DNA from: an uncultured Desulfuromonadales bacterium
GTDB lineage: Bacteria; Desulfobacterota; Desulfuromonadia; Desulfuromonadales; Geopsychrobacteraceae
DNA: 64,000 nucleotides
Direction: 5' to 3'
NCBI GenBank assembly: GCA_945787295.1
Contig: CALZHQ010000006.1
Span: forward strand, 1 to 64,000
Part shown: positions 18,683 through 27,308 of the stretch, piece after piece
Numbering within the stretch: position 1 is the stretch's first letter
Layout: every line of letters starts with the position of its first letter
Translations under genes and position numbers: made by a program
The notes under the pieces: model-generated
What the model was told of the DNA's origin: nothing
The model's input: only the letters and a program-made list of their open reading frames with translations
Database searches by the model: none

Positions 18683-20158
18683 TCAGCCCCGTTGTCCTTT
18701 CGTCAGAGTGGGGTAACCTTCCCCGGTCCGGCTGTTGAGCAGGATAAGGGTATAACTCCCGACAATGCCATCAGGCTCCAGACCAGCGCTGGTCTGAAAC
18801 TGCTGTACTTCTTCCAGCAGCTGCCCCTCCAGAACCGGTTCGAAGGTCGTCCTGACACTGCGCCCGCTTAAAGCCGCCATCTGCTCCTCCAGCCAGACGA
18901 CAAGCTCTCCCTGAGATCCCGGCTTAAGGGCCTGCTGATAATGTGGCGGTTTTTTCCAGAGCAGCGCAAATTCGCCGAACCAATGTTTATTGAGGGTTGC
19001 CAAGGAAACTATTTTCACCTGCTCCGCCAGCACCAGGGTGACATCCTGTTCACTAAGAGCCGTCAAGGTCGCATAAAAGTCCTGTCCTTGCAGGTCGGAC
19101 AATTTAAGCACCGCAGGCCGATTGAGCTGCGTCAACAGTCCCAGGCTGCCCCGCTTGAGAATCAGCTTTAACCCGAGCGCTTCCGCCTGACGGGCCGCAG
19201 CGCCCTCGGTTTCCCGATATTCCTGCCCCCAGCGGGAGAAAAGAACTTTATACGCCAGGATACTGCTGCGCCCGACCGGCTCCTGGCTCTGCCAGCTCAG
19301 TTTCTGCGGAGCCTCCGCCCGGTTGATAGGAATCTTTGGCAACGGCTCGCCAGCTTTTTGCGGCTGGCTATTCAGGTAGATCTGTAACAAAAACGCACTG
19401 CCACCGAGCAGCAACAAAACCACCAAAGCCCATTGCCAGAGCGGTGCCGGTGTGATCAGGCGGGGAACCCCGCCACTCAATTGATAAAGCTTGTTGGTCG
19501 TCGTTTCGGGAAAAAGCTGCTGTTCGACGCCGGCCACCGATAAGCGATGACCGACATAAGCCTGAATTTCGTTTTTGGACAACGGCTCCAGATGATAACG
19601 GGCCGTAATCCTTTGCGCCAATTGCCGCAACTCGGATCGCTCGAGCATCTGCTTCAATTCCGGCTGGCCGAGCATGATCACCTGCAGCAGCTTCTGCTTA
19701 TGGGTCTCAAGATTCGTCAACAGCCGGATCTGCTCCAGAACATCAACCTGCAGGTTTTGCGCCTCATCGATGATCAAGACCGTCTTGCGACCCTGGCTGT
19801 GGGCATCCAGCAGAAAAGCATTGATAGCATCGATAAAAACTTTATTGCTCCGATTGCCGGCCGGGTAGGCGATGCCGAGTTCATCACAGATGGTGGCCAA
19901 CAGTTCGACAACCGTCAGTTTCGGATTGAGGACAAAAGCGATTTCTGAATGTTCCGGAACCTGGCCGAGCAGACAACGGCAGACCGTGGTTTTCCCAGTG
20001 CCGACTTCACCAGTCAAAAGGACAAAACCGCCGTCGGTTTTCAATCCATAAACCAGGTGGGCAAGAGCTTCGCGATGCCGGTCGCTCATATACAGAAACT
20101 GCGGGTCGGGAGCAATTGAAAAGGGCGCTTCCTTAAAGCCGAAATATTCGTTGTACAT
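18683..20158 (-). CDS. gspA: ExeA/GspA-type ATPase with peptidoglycan-binding domain, internal segment missing
   Basis: AAA ATPase of 491 residues that works with GspB in secretin assembly. It starts MYNEYFGFKEAPFSIAPDP, typical of ExeA. Walker A is GEVGTGKTT (50-58) and Walker B LIIDEAQN (128-135). A transmembrane helix covers 241-261, and a C-terminal peptidoglycan-binding repeat lies near 430-470 (EEVQQFQTSAGLEPDGIVG). In other ExeA proteins GGxPRLI continues into NVLCDRALLGAY and 40 or so helical residues before the membrane. Here GGVPRLI (229-235) is followed at once by TPAPLWQW, so this lid segment looks deleted in frame. The ATG at 20158 was chosen over an upstream extension lacking family similarity. 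Confidence 0.88.
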   Translation of the reverse strand: MYNEYFGFKEAPFSIAPDPQFLYMSDRHREALAHLVYGLKTDGGFVLLTGEVGTGKTTVCRCLLGQVPEHSEIAFVLNPKLTVVELLATICDELGIAYPAGNRSNKVFIDAINAFLLDAHSQGRKTVLIIDEAQNLQVDVLEQIRLLTNLETHKQKLLQVIMLGQPELKQMLERSELRQLAQRITARYHLEPLSKNEIQAYVGHRLSVAGVEQQLFPETTTNKLYQLSGGVPRLITPAPLWQWALVVLLLLGGSAFLLQIYLNSQPQKAGEPLPKIPINRAEAPQKLSWQSQEPVGRSSILAYKVLFSRWGQEYRETEGAAARQAEALGLKLILKRGSLGLLTQLNRPAVLKLSDLQGQDFYATLTALSEQDVTLVLAEQVKIVSLATLNKHWFGEFALLWKKPPHYQQALKPGSQGELVVWLEEQMAALSGRSVRTTFEPVLEGQLLEEVQQFQTSAGLEPDGIVGSYTLILLNSRTGEGYPTLTKGQRG

Positions 20159-20409
20159 AAGCGGCAACACCCCTAAAGGATTCGTACAATTGCAGATTAT
20201 TATCAAGAAGTGATTAACGGTGGCTGTAGCCTATAAAATTTAACCGTTTAAGGCAACAGTTCATCAGCGGTTCAGAACACAAAAGCGCACCCCCCGGTAA
20301 TAAAGAAGATAGTTCCTATTTCTCCTTTATCGCCAGTTCCAATTGCTGGATCTTTTGTGGTGATTTTGGTGAGTGTGTTCACGGTCAAAAAAACGGCCCG
20401 GAGCAAAGG

Positions 20410-22317
20410 CTACTCGTTCGGGATAACGAACAGGAAAGTACTCCCTTGCCCCACTCCGGGACTTTCCGCCCAGACAAAACCACCATGCAATTCAACCAGA
20501 TTCCGGGTCAACGACAACCCCAGCCCGGTCCCCTCGAACTTCCTGCTGGTGGAATTGTCTGCTTGCTCAAACGGCTCGAAAATCCGCCTTAAGTCTTCCG
20601 CGGCAAGACCGATGCCATCGTCCTGCACACTGATCAGAATATACTCTCCAGTCAGTTGCGGTTTTTCGCCATTCAGCAGTCGGGTCGCTGCGGGGAGTTG
20701 AATTTGTGCTGACGAAACAGCTTTCGCCCTGATATCGATCCGGCCGCGATCGGGAGTAAATTTGATCGCATTTGAAATGAGATTATAGATAACCTGCTTC
20801 AGCTTTCGCTCATCAGCTTTTACCGCAACGGGAACATCCTCCAACTGCATAGCGGTCTGAATCGATTGACGCTGAGCCTTTTCTTTGATCATCACCAGGC
20901 TACCACGCAACAGCTCCTGAATATTTACATCCCAGAGGTCAAGCTCCAGCATACCCGCTTCCACCTTCGAGAGATCGAGAATATCGTTAATCAGCGAGAG
21001 GAGATGCTTGCTGCTCTGCAAGACATCGGTCAAATATTCTTCCTGCACTTCGTTGATTTCACCGAAATGACGGTCGATGACAACTTCAGTAAAACCGATG
21101 ATAGCATTCAGCGGCGTACGCAGCTCATGGCTCATGTTGGCGAGAAACTCACTCTTCGAAACGTTGGCCACCTCTGCCGCTTCCCGGGCACTGGAAAGTT
21201 CCCGATAGCTCTGTTCCAGCTTATCCATCATATGGTTGAAGTCGATACACATGTTTTCGACCTCATCGATCTGCTGCTTTTTTTTCACCTTGAGCCGGTG
21301 GCTGAGGTCCCCTTCTTGGCTCGAGACCAACAAAAGAACCTTGATCAGCTCGTTGATACGATCGAACACCCGGAATTTCAGCAGGGAGAACAAGAGAATG
21401 GAAATGATAACCGTACCGAAAAAAGGCAACAGGTTATTCAGCAACAGACGTCGCTTCTGCTGTAGAAACGGCTCCTGATCAAGAGCCACCAGCAGTTGGC
21501 CGACCGAGTCCCCAAAGGAGTCCTTCAGGGTCTGCGCTTTAACGTAATAGGCCTTGCCTTTCGCTTGCATTTCTCCGCTCGTTGCGGAGAAATGATAGGT
21601 CGGATCGTTAATGCTGTTAAAAACAGTGTTGTTGTGATTGTCCAGCAGCAATACTTCCGCGCCGGTGAGAACAGCGATCCGGTCCGCCAGATCCTGGTCC
21701 TGGTTGACGATCCTGACGAATACCAGGTAACCGTAGACATCGCCGGAATCATGATACAGATGAACCGTCGACTTGATGGCCAGCACCGGCCGGAAAAATC
21801 CCGCTGCCGCCCCTTGCAGTTGTTCGCGTAACAGCTCAGGATCGATCAGTTCCAGAGCGACCCGTTGATCGAAGGAACGCAGCAAAGCTTCATAACTTAA
21901 CGGATTGGGGGAATCCGGCCCGAGGGCATTGGTGGTGATCAGGCTGCCGTATTCATCAAACAGAAATACCAGATCGATGTCATGCTTCGTGGAAAGGGTG
22001 CGCAGCATTATGGTCAGAGGAGACAGCTTGTCATAGTCGAGAAAATCGACAAATTTCTGGTTCTGCACACGCACAATACTGGCGATGATCTTCTGCCGCT
22101 CCAGCTCGTTATCGAGGGTCGCCGTTGCGATAACCAGCTTATTCGTCAGGTCGCTGTCGATCTGCTCCTGGGCTTTTCTGTTTTCGCCAACCGTAGAATA
22201 AATACCATTGGCGATAATCATCGCTATCAGAAGGCCGAAGAGAAGGATAATCCGGCCGATAACCGTCGTCTGCTTACTCAACACGGATGCGGTAGTCGGC
22301 AGGTTCTGATCTGTCAA
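20410..22317 (-). CDS. Membrane sensor histidine kinase
   Basis: Sensor kinase of 635 residues. TM1 is at about 20-40, a large extracytoplasmic domain at 41-290 (CHASE4- or double-Cache-like), TM2 at 292-313, then a HAMP-like region to about 375. HisKA has the acceptor His397 in MSHELRTPL. The ATPase domain carries [16 protein letters not shown] and GTGLGLSL. It is the last gene of a minus-strand cluster of an HD-GYP protein, a receiver and an exported selenocysteine-type rhodanese. The single-domain receiver two genes upstream is the obvious partner. The signal sensed is unknown; the rhodanese neighbour suggests sulfur or redox chemistry in the envelope. Confidence 0.9.
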   Translation of the reverse strand: MTDQNLPTTASVLSKQTTVIGRIILLFGLLIAMIIANGIYSTVGENRKAQEQIDSDLTNKLVIATATLDNELERQKIIASIVRVQNQKFVDFLDYDKLSPLTIMLRTLSTKHDIDLVFLFDEYGSLITTNALGPDSPNPLSYEALLRSFDQRVALELIDPELLREQLQGAAAGFFRPVLAIKSTVHLYHDSGDVYGYLVFVRIVNQDQDLADRIAVLTGAEVLLLDNHNNTVFNSINDPTYHFSATSGEMQAKGKAYYVKAQTLKDSFGDSVGQLLVALDQEPFLQQKRRLLLNNLLPFFGTVIISILLFSLLKFRVFDRINELIKVLLLVSSQEGDLSHRLKVKKKQQIDEVENMCIDFNHMMDKLEQSYRELSSAREAAEVANVSKSEFLANMSHELRTPLNAIIGFTEVVIDRHFGEINEVQEEYLTDVLQSSKHLLSLINDILDLSKVEAGMLELDLWDVNIQELLRGSLVMIKEKAQRQSIQTAMQLEDVPVAVKADERKLKQVIYNLISNAIKFTPDRGRIDIRAKAVSSAQIQLPAATRLLNGEKPQLTGEYILISVQDDGIGLAAEDLRRIFEPFEQADNSTSRKFEGTGLGLSLTRNLVELHGGFVWAESPGVGQGSTFLFVIPNE

Positions 22318-22373
22318 TTAGACCCCTTTTCCCGATGGAGGCAAAAGCTCATAATTGCATTACACTTTGCCAC

Positions 22374-23177
22374 TTATTCGACAGACCCGCATGGCATCGA
22401 TTTCGGATTCCAATTGGAGGCGAATGACCCCTTTTGCGGCGGCCGGATCTCAACCTCGCGGTTGTCAGCATTCCATCGTTCGATACCGCCCTTGAGCACG
22501 CCGGCCACATTGAAGCCTTTAGCAGCAAGGAATTTAGCGGCAATGGTCGATTGCTTCATCGCCCAGTCGGTAATCAGAATATTGCAATCCTTCGGCAGAT
22601 CTTTGTAATACTCGGAAAGATAAACCAGCGGGCAAAGCACCGCCTGCTTGATGAATGAGCTATCTCGAGCGTATTCCAGCGGGCGCACATCAATAACAAA
22701 ATAATTATCGCTCTGCAGCATCTCCGCAACTTTGTCGGGAGCGATTTTTCTGATCTTGATTTTGCGCCACTCCTCGTTCGCCTGCATCGGGTAATTGAAA
22801 AAACGCCATTCAGGGATTCCACCGACAAAAGCAAAAACATTTTTGTAGCCTTTTCTGACCGCAACCCTTGCAGCCTTAAGACTGTAAGGTCAGCGTTTGC
22901 CCATGCAGTAAAAGACCAGATTGGTCTCCATGTTTTCGGGCAATTTGTCCGTGTTTTCCAACTCCACCACCGGAATACTGATCGACCCGGCAATATGCTG
23001 GATTTCGTATTCGATCTGGCTGAGAACATTCACCAGTAGAGCATTGCCGTCATCGATCAGCTTTTTCACTTCGGGAGCGGTCACCACGGTAACACCTTCC
23101 ACAGATTCCGCCTGGCATGGCAAGGGTGCCCCGCTGCAAAAACAGACGACCAGCAAGACAATAAACAGATGCTTCAT
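22374..23177 (-). CDS. Exported tandem rhodanese, probable selenoprotein (in-frame TGA at 22890-22892)
   Basis: Read through one TGA, this is a single 267-residue protein: a Sec signal peptide (MKHLFIVLLVVCFCSGAPLPCQAES), a first rhodanese domain and a second one. The TGA falls in the first active-site loop, LVFYCMGKR-TGA-PYSLKAARVA, where related rhodaneses have Cys (for example a GPxC-xRS loop). Downstream the frame stays open and in register (GYKNVFAFVGGIPEW), as a rhodanese should. A SECIS-like hairpin follows the TGA. The second domain has ITDWAMKQS where the catalytic Cys loop should be, so it is probably inactive. AAGGA gives the ATG at 23177 a 6-base spacer, against none for the ATG at 23183. 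The protein probably transfers or senses sulfur/selenium species in the periplasm. Selenocysteine insertion is inferred. Confidence 0.8.
22857..22875 (-). promoter_or_regulatory. SECIS-like hairpin
   Basis: On the minus strand GGCTGCAA pairs with TTGCGGTC (eight pairs, two of them G-T) around a GGG loop. The loop is 23-25 bases after the TGA. Bacterial SECIS elements have a short stem with G at the start of the apical loop, roughly 16-37 bases after the UGA, so position and loop fit. Confidence 0.65.
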
Positions 23178-23198
23178 AACCATTCCTTTCTCTGAAGG

Positions 23199-23567
23199 TT
23201 AAATCAAATATTGTTGAATTGATGAGATGAAGGTTCTGGTATCGATAGGCTTGGTCAAATATCCGTCGCAGCCGGCAGCGAGAGCTTTTTCACAATCCCC
23301 GTCCATGGCAAAAGAAGTTACCGCAATTATGGGGATCAAATTAAGCGACTTATCCTGCTTTAAAACTGAGGCCGCCTCCAGTCCGTCCATTCCCGGCAGA
23401 TGAAGGTCCATCAGGATAAGATCAGGCCTGTGCTGCTGCGCGAGCTGCAACCCGCTTTCTGCATCATTCGCCTTCAAAATCTCAAACCTATTCACCTCGA
23501 GCAGGGTACGCATCAGTTTCATATTGAGGAAATTATCTTCAATAATAAGAATTTTCTTACCGTTCAT
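23199..23567 (-). CDS. Single-domain response regulator
   Basis: A stand-alone receiver domain of 122 residues. Acidic pocket residues are in ILIIEDN, the phospho-acceptor Asp is in LILMDLHLPGMDG (near residue 54), Thr/Ser in AVTSFAM and Lys in YLTKPID. It has no output domain, so it acts through a protein partner or a phosphorelay. It lies between the GGDEF/REC/HD-GYP gene and the rhodanese gene with short gaps, and probably receives phosphate from the sensor kinase at the end of the cluster. Confidence 0.92.
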   Translation of the reverse strand: MNGKKILIIEDNFLNMKLMRTLLEVNRFEILKANDAESGLQLAQQHRPDLILMDLHLPGMDGLEAASVLKQDKSLNLIPIIAVTSFAMDGDCEKALAAGCDGYLTKPIDTRTFISSIQQYLI

Positions 23568-23608
23568 TCAGCACCCCGAGACTCGCGTTATGAGCTTGAT
23601 TCTGCAGT

Positions 23609-25120
23609 TTAGTAACCGGTAATTTCTCCCGAAAGCAGTTCTTTCAATTGCAGCACCACCTGGTGATCCAACTTGCCGCTATCCACCTCTTCTTGCAGGA
23701 TGGCAATTCCCTTCTCTCTGCCGAGCCCATTGCGGTAGGGCCGGTTGGTCGTCAAAGCATCGAAAATATCGACTACCGTCATCACCCTCACCGGGAGTGA
23801 AATCTCGTCGCCGACAAGGCCATCCGGATAGCCGCTGCCATCAAGTTTTTCATGATGATGACGGATGATATCGAGGGCCGGTCCCAGGGTCTTCTTCAAC
23901 GGCAGGCAGATTTTGTAACCGATATTTGAATGCTCCTGCATGACATCCCATTCTTTATCACTCAGCTTTCCCGGCTTGTTGAGAATATCAGTCGGCACGC
24001 CTATCTTACCAATGTCGTGCAGGATTCCACCCAGCTTGAGAGCTTCCAGTTCCTCCCCCTCCAAACCGAGCCGCCTCCCCACTCCGATAGCCAGACCGGC
24101 AACCCGCTGGATGTGACTTTCAGTATAGGTGTCTTTCGCTTCGACAATGTTAGCCAGCGAATAGAGGACATTTTCGATGCTGGTCAGATTGTTGTTCAGC
24201 TTTTTGAAGCGCACCAGTGACTTGGTTCGAGCCAGCAGCTCAGCCTTATTCGGCGGCTTGGTGATAAAATCGTCAGCTCCCGCTTCGATCCCCTTGATTT
24301 TCGCCTCGACCGAGTCGAGAGCCGTAACCATGACGACCGGGATCATTCGGGTCGCCTCACTGTTTTTCAGCTGCCGACAAACTTTGTAACCATCGACCCC
24401 AGGCATCATAATATCGAGCAGGATAAGATCGACGTCCTCCTTGCTCACCAGGCTGAGTGCCTCTTCGCCACTGTAAGCCTTGACCACCCGGTAACCGAGG
24501 GGAAGCAGAAAGGCCTCCATCAGCTTCACGTTTCTCGGTTCGTCATCTGCCACCAAGATTGTCCCCCGACAATTATCAGCGGGAGCAAGCTCTTTTTCCG
24601 GTGAATAGAAACAGATTTTATTCAGTACCGATCCCTTGGCATTTCCAAGGGCTTCACAAGCGTGCTCCAGCAGTTGCTCCCTGTTGATGGCATCTCCGGG
24701 AAAAGAAACAGCACCGATACTCAAGGAAAACCGGCCATCGATAGATGTTTCCTTCTTATCCATCAGTCGACTGAGAATCTCCATGGCAGGCTGCAGAGTT
24801 ATCTCAATCAGGACAATGGCAAACCGATCCTTTGTCAGCCGGGCAGCGAAATCGGTAGAACGAACTCCACACTCTTGAATCAGCCGTGCAAAATCCTTCA
24901 GCAATCGATCACCTGCCAGAGCTCCATGTTCCCGGTTATAATCGGAGAAATTGTCGATATCGAGCAGGGCAAGCACAAAAGGAGCGCCATAACGACTGCA
25001 ACGTTCGATTTCACGATCAAGCGTCAGTTGGAAGAACCCGTGGTTGTACAGTCCGGTCAAGCCATCACAGAAAGAGGCCTGAACCTCTTTTTGATATTCT
25101 TCCTGCAGAGCAATCGACAC
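23609..25120 (-). CDS. Degenerate GGDEF - receiver - HD-GYP protein
   Basis: Cytoplasmic signalling protein of 503 residues. A GGDEF-like domain comes first (10-175; DGLTGLYNHGFF is typical), but the signature reads TKDRF at 96-100 instead of GGDEF, so cyclase activity is unlikely. A receiver domain follows with acceptor Asp236 (LILLDIMMPGVDG). The HD-GYP domain has HD at 368-369 (LHDIGKIGVP) and GYP at 430-432 (HHEKLDGSGYPDG), so c-di-GMP phosphodiesterase activity is plausible. It heads the signalling cluster that holds the receiver, the rhodanese and the kinase. Phosphorylation probably controls phosphodiesterase output. Confidence 0.9.
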   Translation of the reverse strand: MSIALQEEYQKEVQASFCDGLTGLYNHGFFQLTLDREIERCSRYGAPFVLALLDIDNFSDYNREHGALAGDRLLKDFARLIQECGVRSTDFAARLTKDRFAIVLIEITLQPAMEILSRLMDKKETSIDGRFSLSIGAVSFPGDAINREQLLEHACEALGNAKGSVLNKICFYSPEKELAPADNCRGTILVADDEPRNVKLMEAFLLPLGYRVVKAYSGEEALSLVSKEDVDLILLDIMMPGVDGYKVCRQLKNSEATRMIPVVMVTALDSVEAKIKGIEAGADDFITKPPNKAELLARTKSLVRFKKLNNNLTSIENVLYSLANIVEAKDTYTESHIQRVAGLAIGVGRRLGLEGEELEALKLGGILHDIGKIGVPTDILNKPGKLSDKEWDVMQEHSNIGYKICLPLKKTLGPALDIIRHHHEKLDGSGYPDGLVGDEISLPVRVMTVVDIFDALTTNRPYRNGLGREKGIAILQEEVDSGKLDHQVVLQLKELLSGEITGY

Positions 25121-25272
25121 GCAAAAAACTCCTCAGTGGCATTTATCGATGGGCCAATAGCCTGAAAAATAGAGAGGAAAGATATTACCGATAACTTATT
25201 GGCAAATTATTATGGAGGAATACTAACCTAAAGGCGGGTCAATCTCAACCGGAAAACACAATCATTTCAGCA

Positions 25273-25416
25273 CTACCTGCTCAACACATAGCGGCACTCC
25301 GGCCGGCCGACGAGCCCGGAGATAAGATCGGCCTGTAAAAATCCTTCGGTGGCAAGAATTTCCAGATGACGGCGCGCGATCGAGCGACTGAAGCCGACCG
25401 CCAGCGGAGCACAGGA
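25273..25416 (-). pseudogene. Relic of a CitB/DcuR-like response regulator C-terminus
   Basis: The minus-strand frame reads CAPLAVGFSRSIARRHLEIL and then ATEGFLQADLISGLVGRPEC, RYVLSR, stop. This is the helix-turn-helix end of CitB/DcuR-type regulators, which finish with a pattern like SRxxARRYLE...GxVGRPERRYxL. A stop codon (25417-25419) closes the frame upstream and I find no receiver domain nearby. It therefore looks like the tail of a decayed gene rather than a short functional one. Confidence 0.6.
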
Positions 25417-25480
25417 TCACCCTGACAGCAGAGCATCCGGAATCCCGGGCCGGCGCTACAACGGCCACCAGCGATCCGCT

Positions 25481-26158
25481 TTAAACATCAAAAGAGCTGG
25501 GATCAACAACTCCGATCCGGATTGCATATTTGACCATTTCAACCGGGTTGCTCATCCCAAGTTTTTTTACGATATTGGTCCGATGTTTTTCACTGGTTTT
25601 TGGGCTGACATCAAGGAGCTTGCTAATTTCTATTGAGGATTTCCCATCCATAAGCAATCGAAACACCTGTTTTTCCCGATCGGACAGCGAATGATATTTC
25701 TGTTCTTCCGGAAGCCCTGATTCACTTTCTGGCTGCCGAAAAAAGTCGACCAGAGTGGCCTGAATCTGCTCACTGAAGTAGTATTGCCCCTGAATAACTG
25801 CATGGATCGCAGCGACCAGGGTTTCACCTGGATCGCCCTTTAAAATATAGGCATGAGCCCCGGCCCGCAGCGCTTCCCTGGCGAATGAGTCCTTGCCATA
25901 CATCGATAGGATGATTATTTTCACCTCTGGAATCAGCTGTCGCAGTGCTGAGATCGTCTCCAGACCGCCGACTTCTGGCATCGCGATATCAAGTATCACC
26001 AATTCCGGCGCAACCTGTTCGGCGACCGTGACAGCCTCCCGGCCGTTTTCCGCTTCCCCGACGACTTCGATACCCTCTTCGGTATCCAATAATTTCCGCA
26101 AACCGGCGCGAACGATGCTATGGTCGTCGACAATCATGACCTTAATGTTGTTCTTCAT
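25481..26158 (-). CDS. NarL/FixJ-family response regulator
   Basis: Two-domain DNA-binding regulator of 225 residues. The receiver domain starts MKNNIKVMIVDDHSIVRAG, with the phospho-acceptor Asp in LVILDIAMPEVGG, followed by SMYGKD and AYILKGD. The C-terminal LuxR-type helix-turn-helix is LSDREKQVFRLLMDGKSS followed by EISKLLDVSPKTSEKHRTNI. GAAAGGA stands before the ATG at 26158, and this start overlaps the end of the kinase gene by 17 bases; a longer frame from 26236 is not needed. It is clearly paired with the kinase immediately upstream. Target genes are not evident. Confidence 0.93.
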   Translation of the reverse strand: MKNNIKVMIVDDHSIVRAGLRKLLDTEEGIEVVGEAENGREAVTVAEQVAPELVILDIAMPEVGGLETISALRQLIPEVKIIILSMYGKDSFAREALRAGAHAYILKGDPGETLVAAIHAVIQGQYYFSEQIQATLVDFFRQPESESGLPEEQKYHSLSDREKQVFRLLMDGKSSIEISKLLDVSPKTSEKHRTNIVKKLGMSNPVEMVKYAIRIGVVDPSSFDV

Positions 26159-27116
26159 GAATATCCTTTCTAACTGGCAGAACAATCGTAATCGTTGTTC
26201 CCTTGCCAGGCGCTGTGAGAATCTCGAACTCGCCATTTAACGCTGCCACCCGCTCACGCATCCCGAGCAGGCCAACCCCCTCGAACCCTCTAGCAGCAAC
26301 CGCCAGCCGGCCAGTGTCAAAGCCGACGCCATTATCCTGCACCCGCAAAACAACCTTATCCGCTTGCGCCTCAAGAACAACCGATACTTCCGAAGCTTCT
26401 GAGTATTTGATGACATTGTTCAGGCTTTCCTGACAGGTCCGGTACAGGGCAACCTCCATGTCGGGTGTGATATGGCGCTGATGTTCATTGAGCACAAAGT
26501 CTTCACTGATATCAATAGCTGGATACTGTTCGGAAAATTCTGCGACCAACCCTTTCAGGGCCGCAATCAACCCGATCTCATCCAGCATTGAGGGACGAAG
26601 CCGGTATGTCACCTCGCGCAACTCATTCCCGAGTTGCGCAATCAGTTCGACAATATCCTGAACATCTTCTTTCTGCTGAGCATGGTGGTCTGGTAGAGAC
26701 TTGCGTAGCGCGTCCATCCGGAACTGAACCGCCGTCAATGTCTGGCCACATTGATCATGCAAATCATGGCTGATTTTTTTACGCTCCTCTTCGGCACTGT
26801 CGAGCAACTTATGCGAGAGATATTGGATCTCGCTTTCAGAACGCTTGTGCTCCACCCAGAACGGACGATAAAGCAGAAAATAGAAGGGCGTCAAAAAGGT
26901 CAGCAGGATCGTCGAATCGATAATCGCTTCATATTCATGCGACAGGGGCGGCAATGAGTTCAGCACGTACATAACACCGACTTCGCAGACAAAGATGGCC
27001 GTGGCCATCAACAGGACCAGCTGGAAGGGGGTCAGGACTTTCCGTCTTCGCGGCAGACGCAACGGCAATCTGGTCTGCTGTTCGGCTAAATGAGTTTTTC
27101 CATCGATTGTATCCAT
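26142..27116 (-). CDS. NarX/DegS-type membrane histidine kinase
   Basis: Sensor kinase of 324 residues with two transmembrane segments near 34-53 and 67-83 and hardly any loop between them, so it probably senses within or close to the membrane. The HisKA_3 H-box is EERKKISHDLHDQCGQTL. The ATPase domain shows QESLNNVIKYSEA, DNGVGF and GLLGMRERVAAL. It is cotranscribed with the NarL-type regulator gene that overlaps its 3' end. The input is unknown. Confidence 0.92.
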   Translation of the reverse strand: MDTIDGKTHLAEQQTRLPLRLPRRRKVLTPFQLVLLMATAIFVCEVGVMYVLNSLPPLSHEYEAIIDSTILLTFLTPFYFLLYRPFWVEHKRSESEIQYLSHKLLDSAEEERKKISHDLHDQCGQTLTAVQFRMDALRKSLPDHHAQQKEDVQDIVELIAQLGNELREVTYRLRPSMLDEIGLIAALKGLVAEFSEQYPAIDISEDFVLNEHQRHITPDMEVALYRTCQESLNNVIKYSEASEVSVVLEAQADKVVLRVQDNGVGFDTGRLAVAARGFEGVGLLGMRERVAALNGEFEILTAPGKGTTITIVLPVRKDIHEEQH

Positions 27117-27218
27117 CCAAAGCTCATTTCTTTACTAATTCGATAGACTTACAAAATCATAATTGACAGACAGCTCCAATTCAATACCCCGTCAAGCAAT
27201 AACGTAACATTTTAGGAC

Positions 27219-27256
27219 AAAAAAATCCCCATCCCGGTAGGAGGTCCGGGATGGGG
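27219..27256 (-). terminator. Terminator after the lut genes
   Basis: CCCCATCCCGG (27227-27237) pairs perfectly with CCGGGATGGGG (27246-27256). On the minus strand a run of seven T residues follows. It ends the lutC and LutB-LutA transcript. Confidence 0.92.
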
Positions 27257-27308
27257 AGAAAGCACGTGGGAGAGAGATGAAATCCACGTGTAAAGGACGG
27301 TTTATTTT

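Noticed and set aside
22374..23183. Reading the rhodanese region as a pseudogene or as two separate genes
   Set aside because: The two parts are in the same frame, the segment between them continues the rhodanese fold without decay, and the second part alone would start in the middle of a domain without a ribosome binding site.
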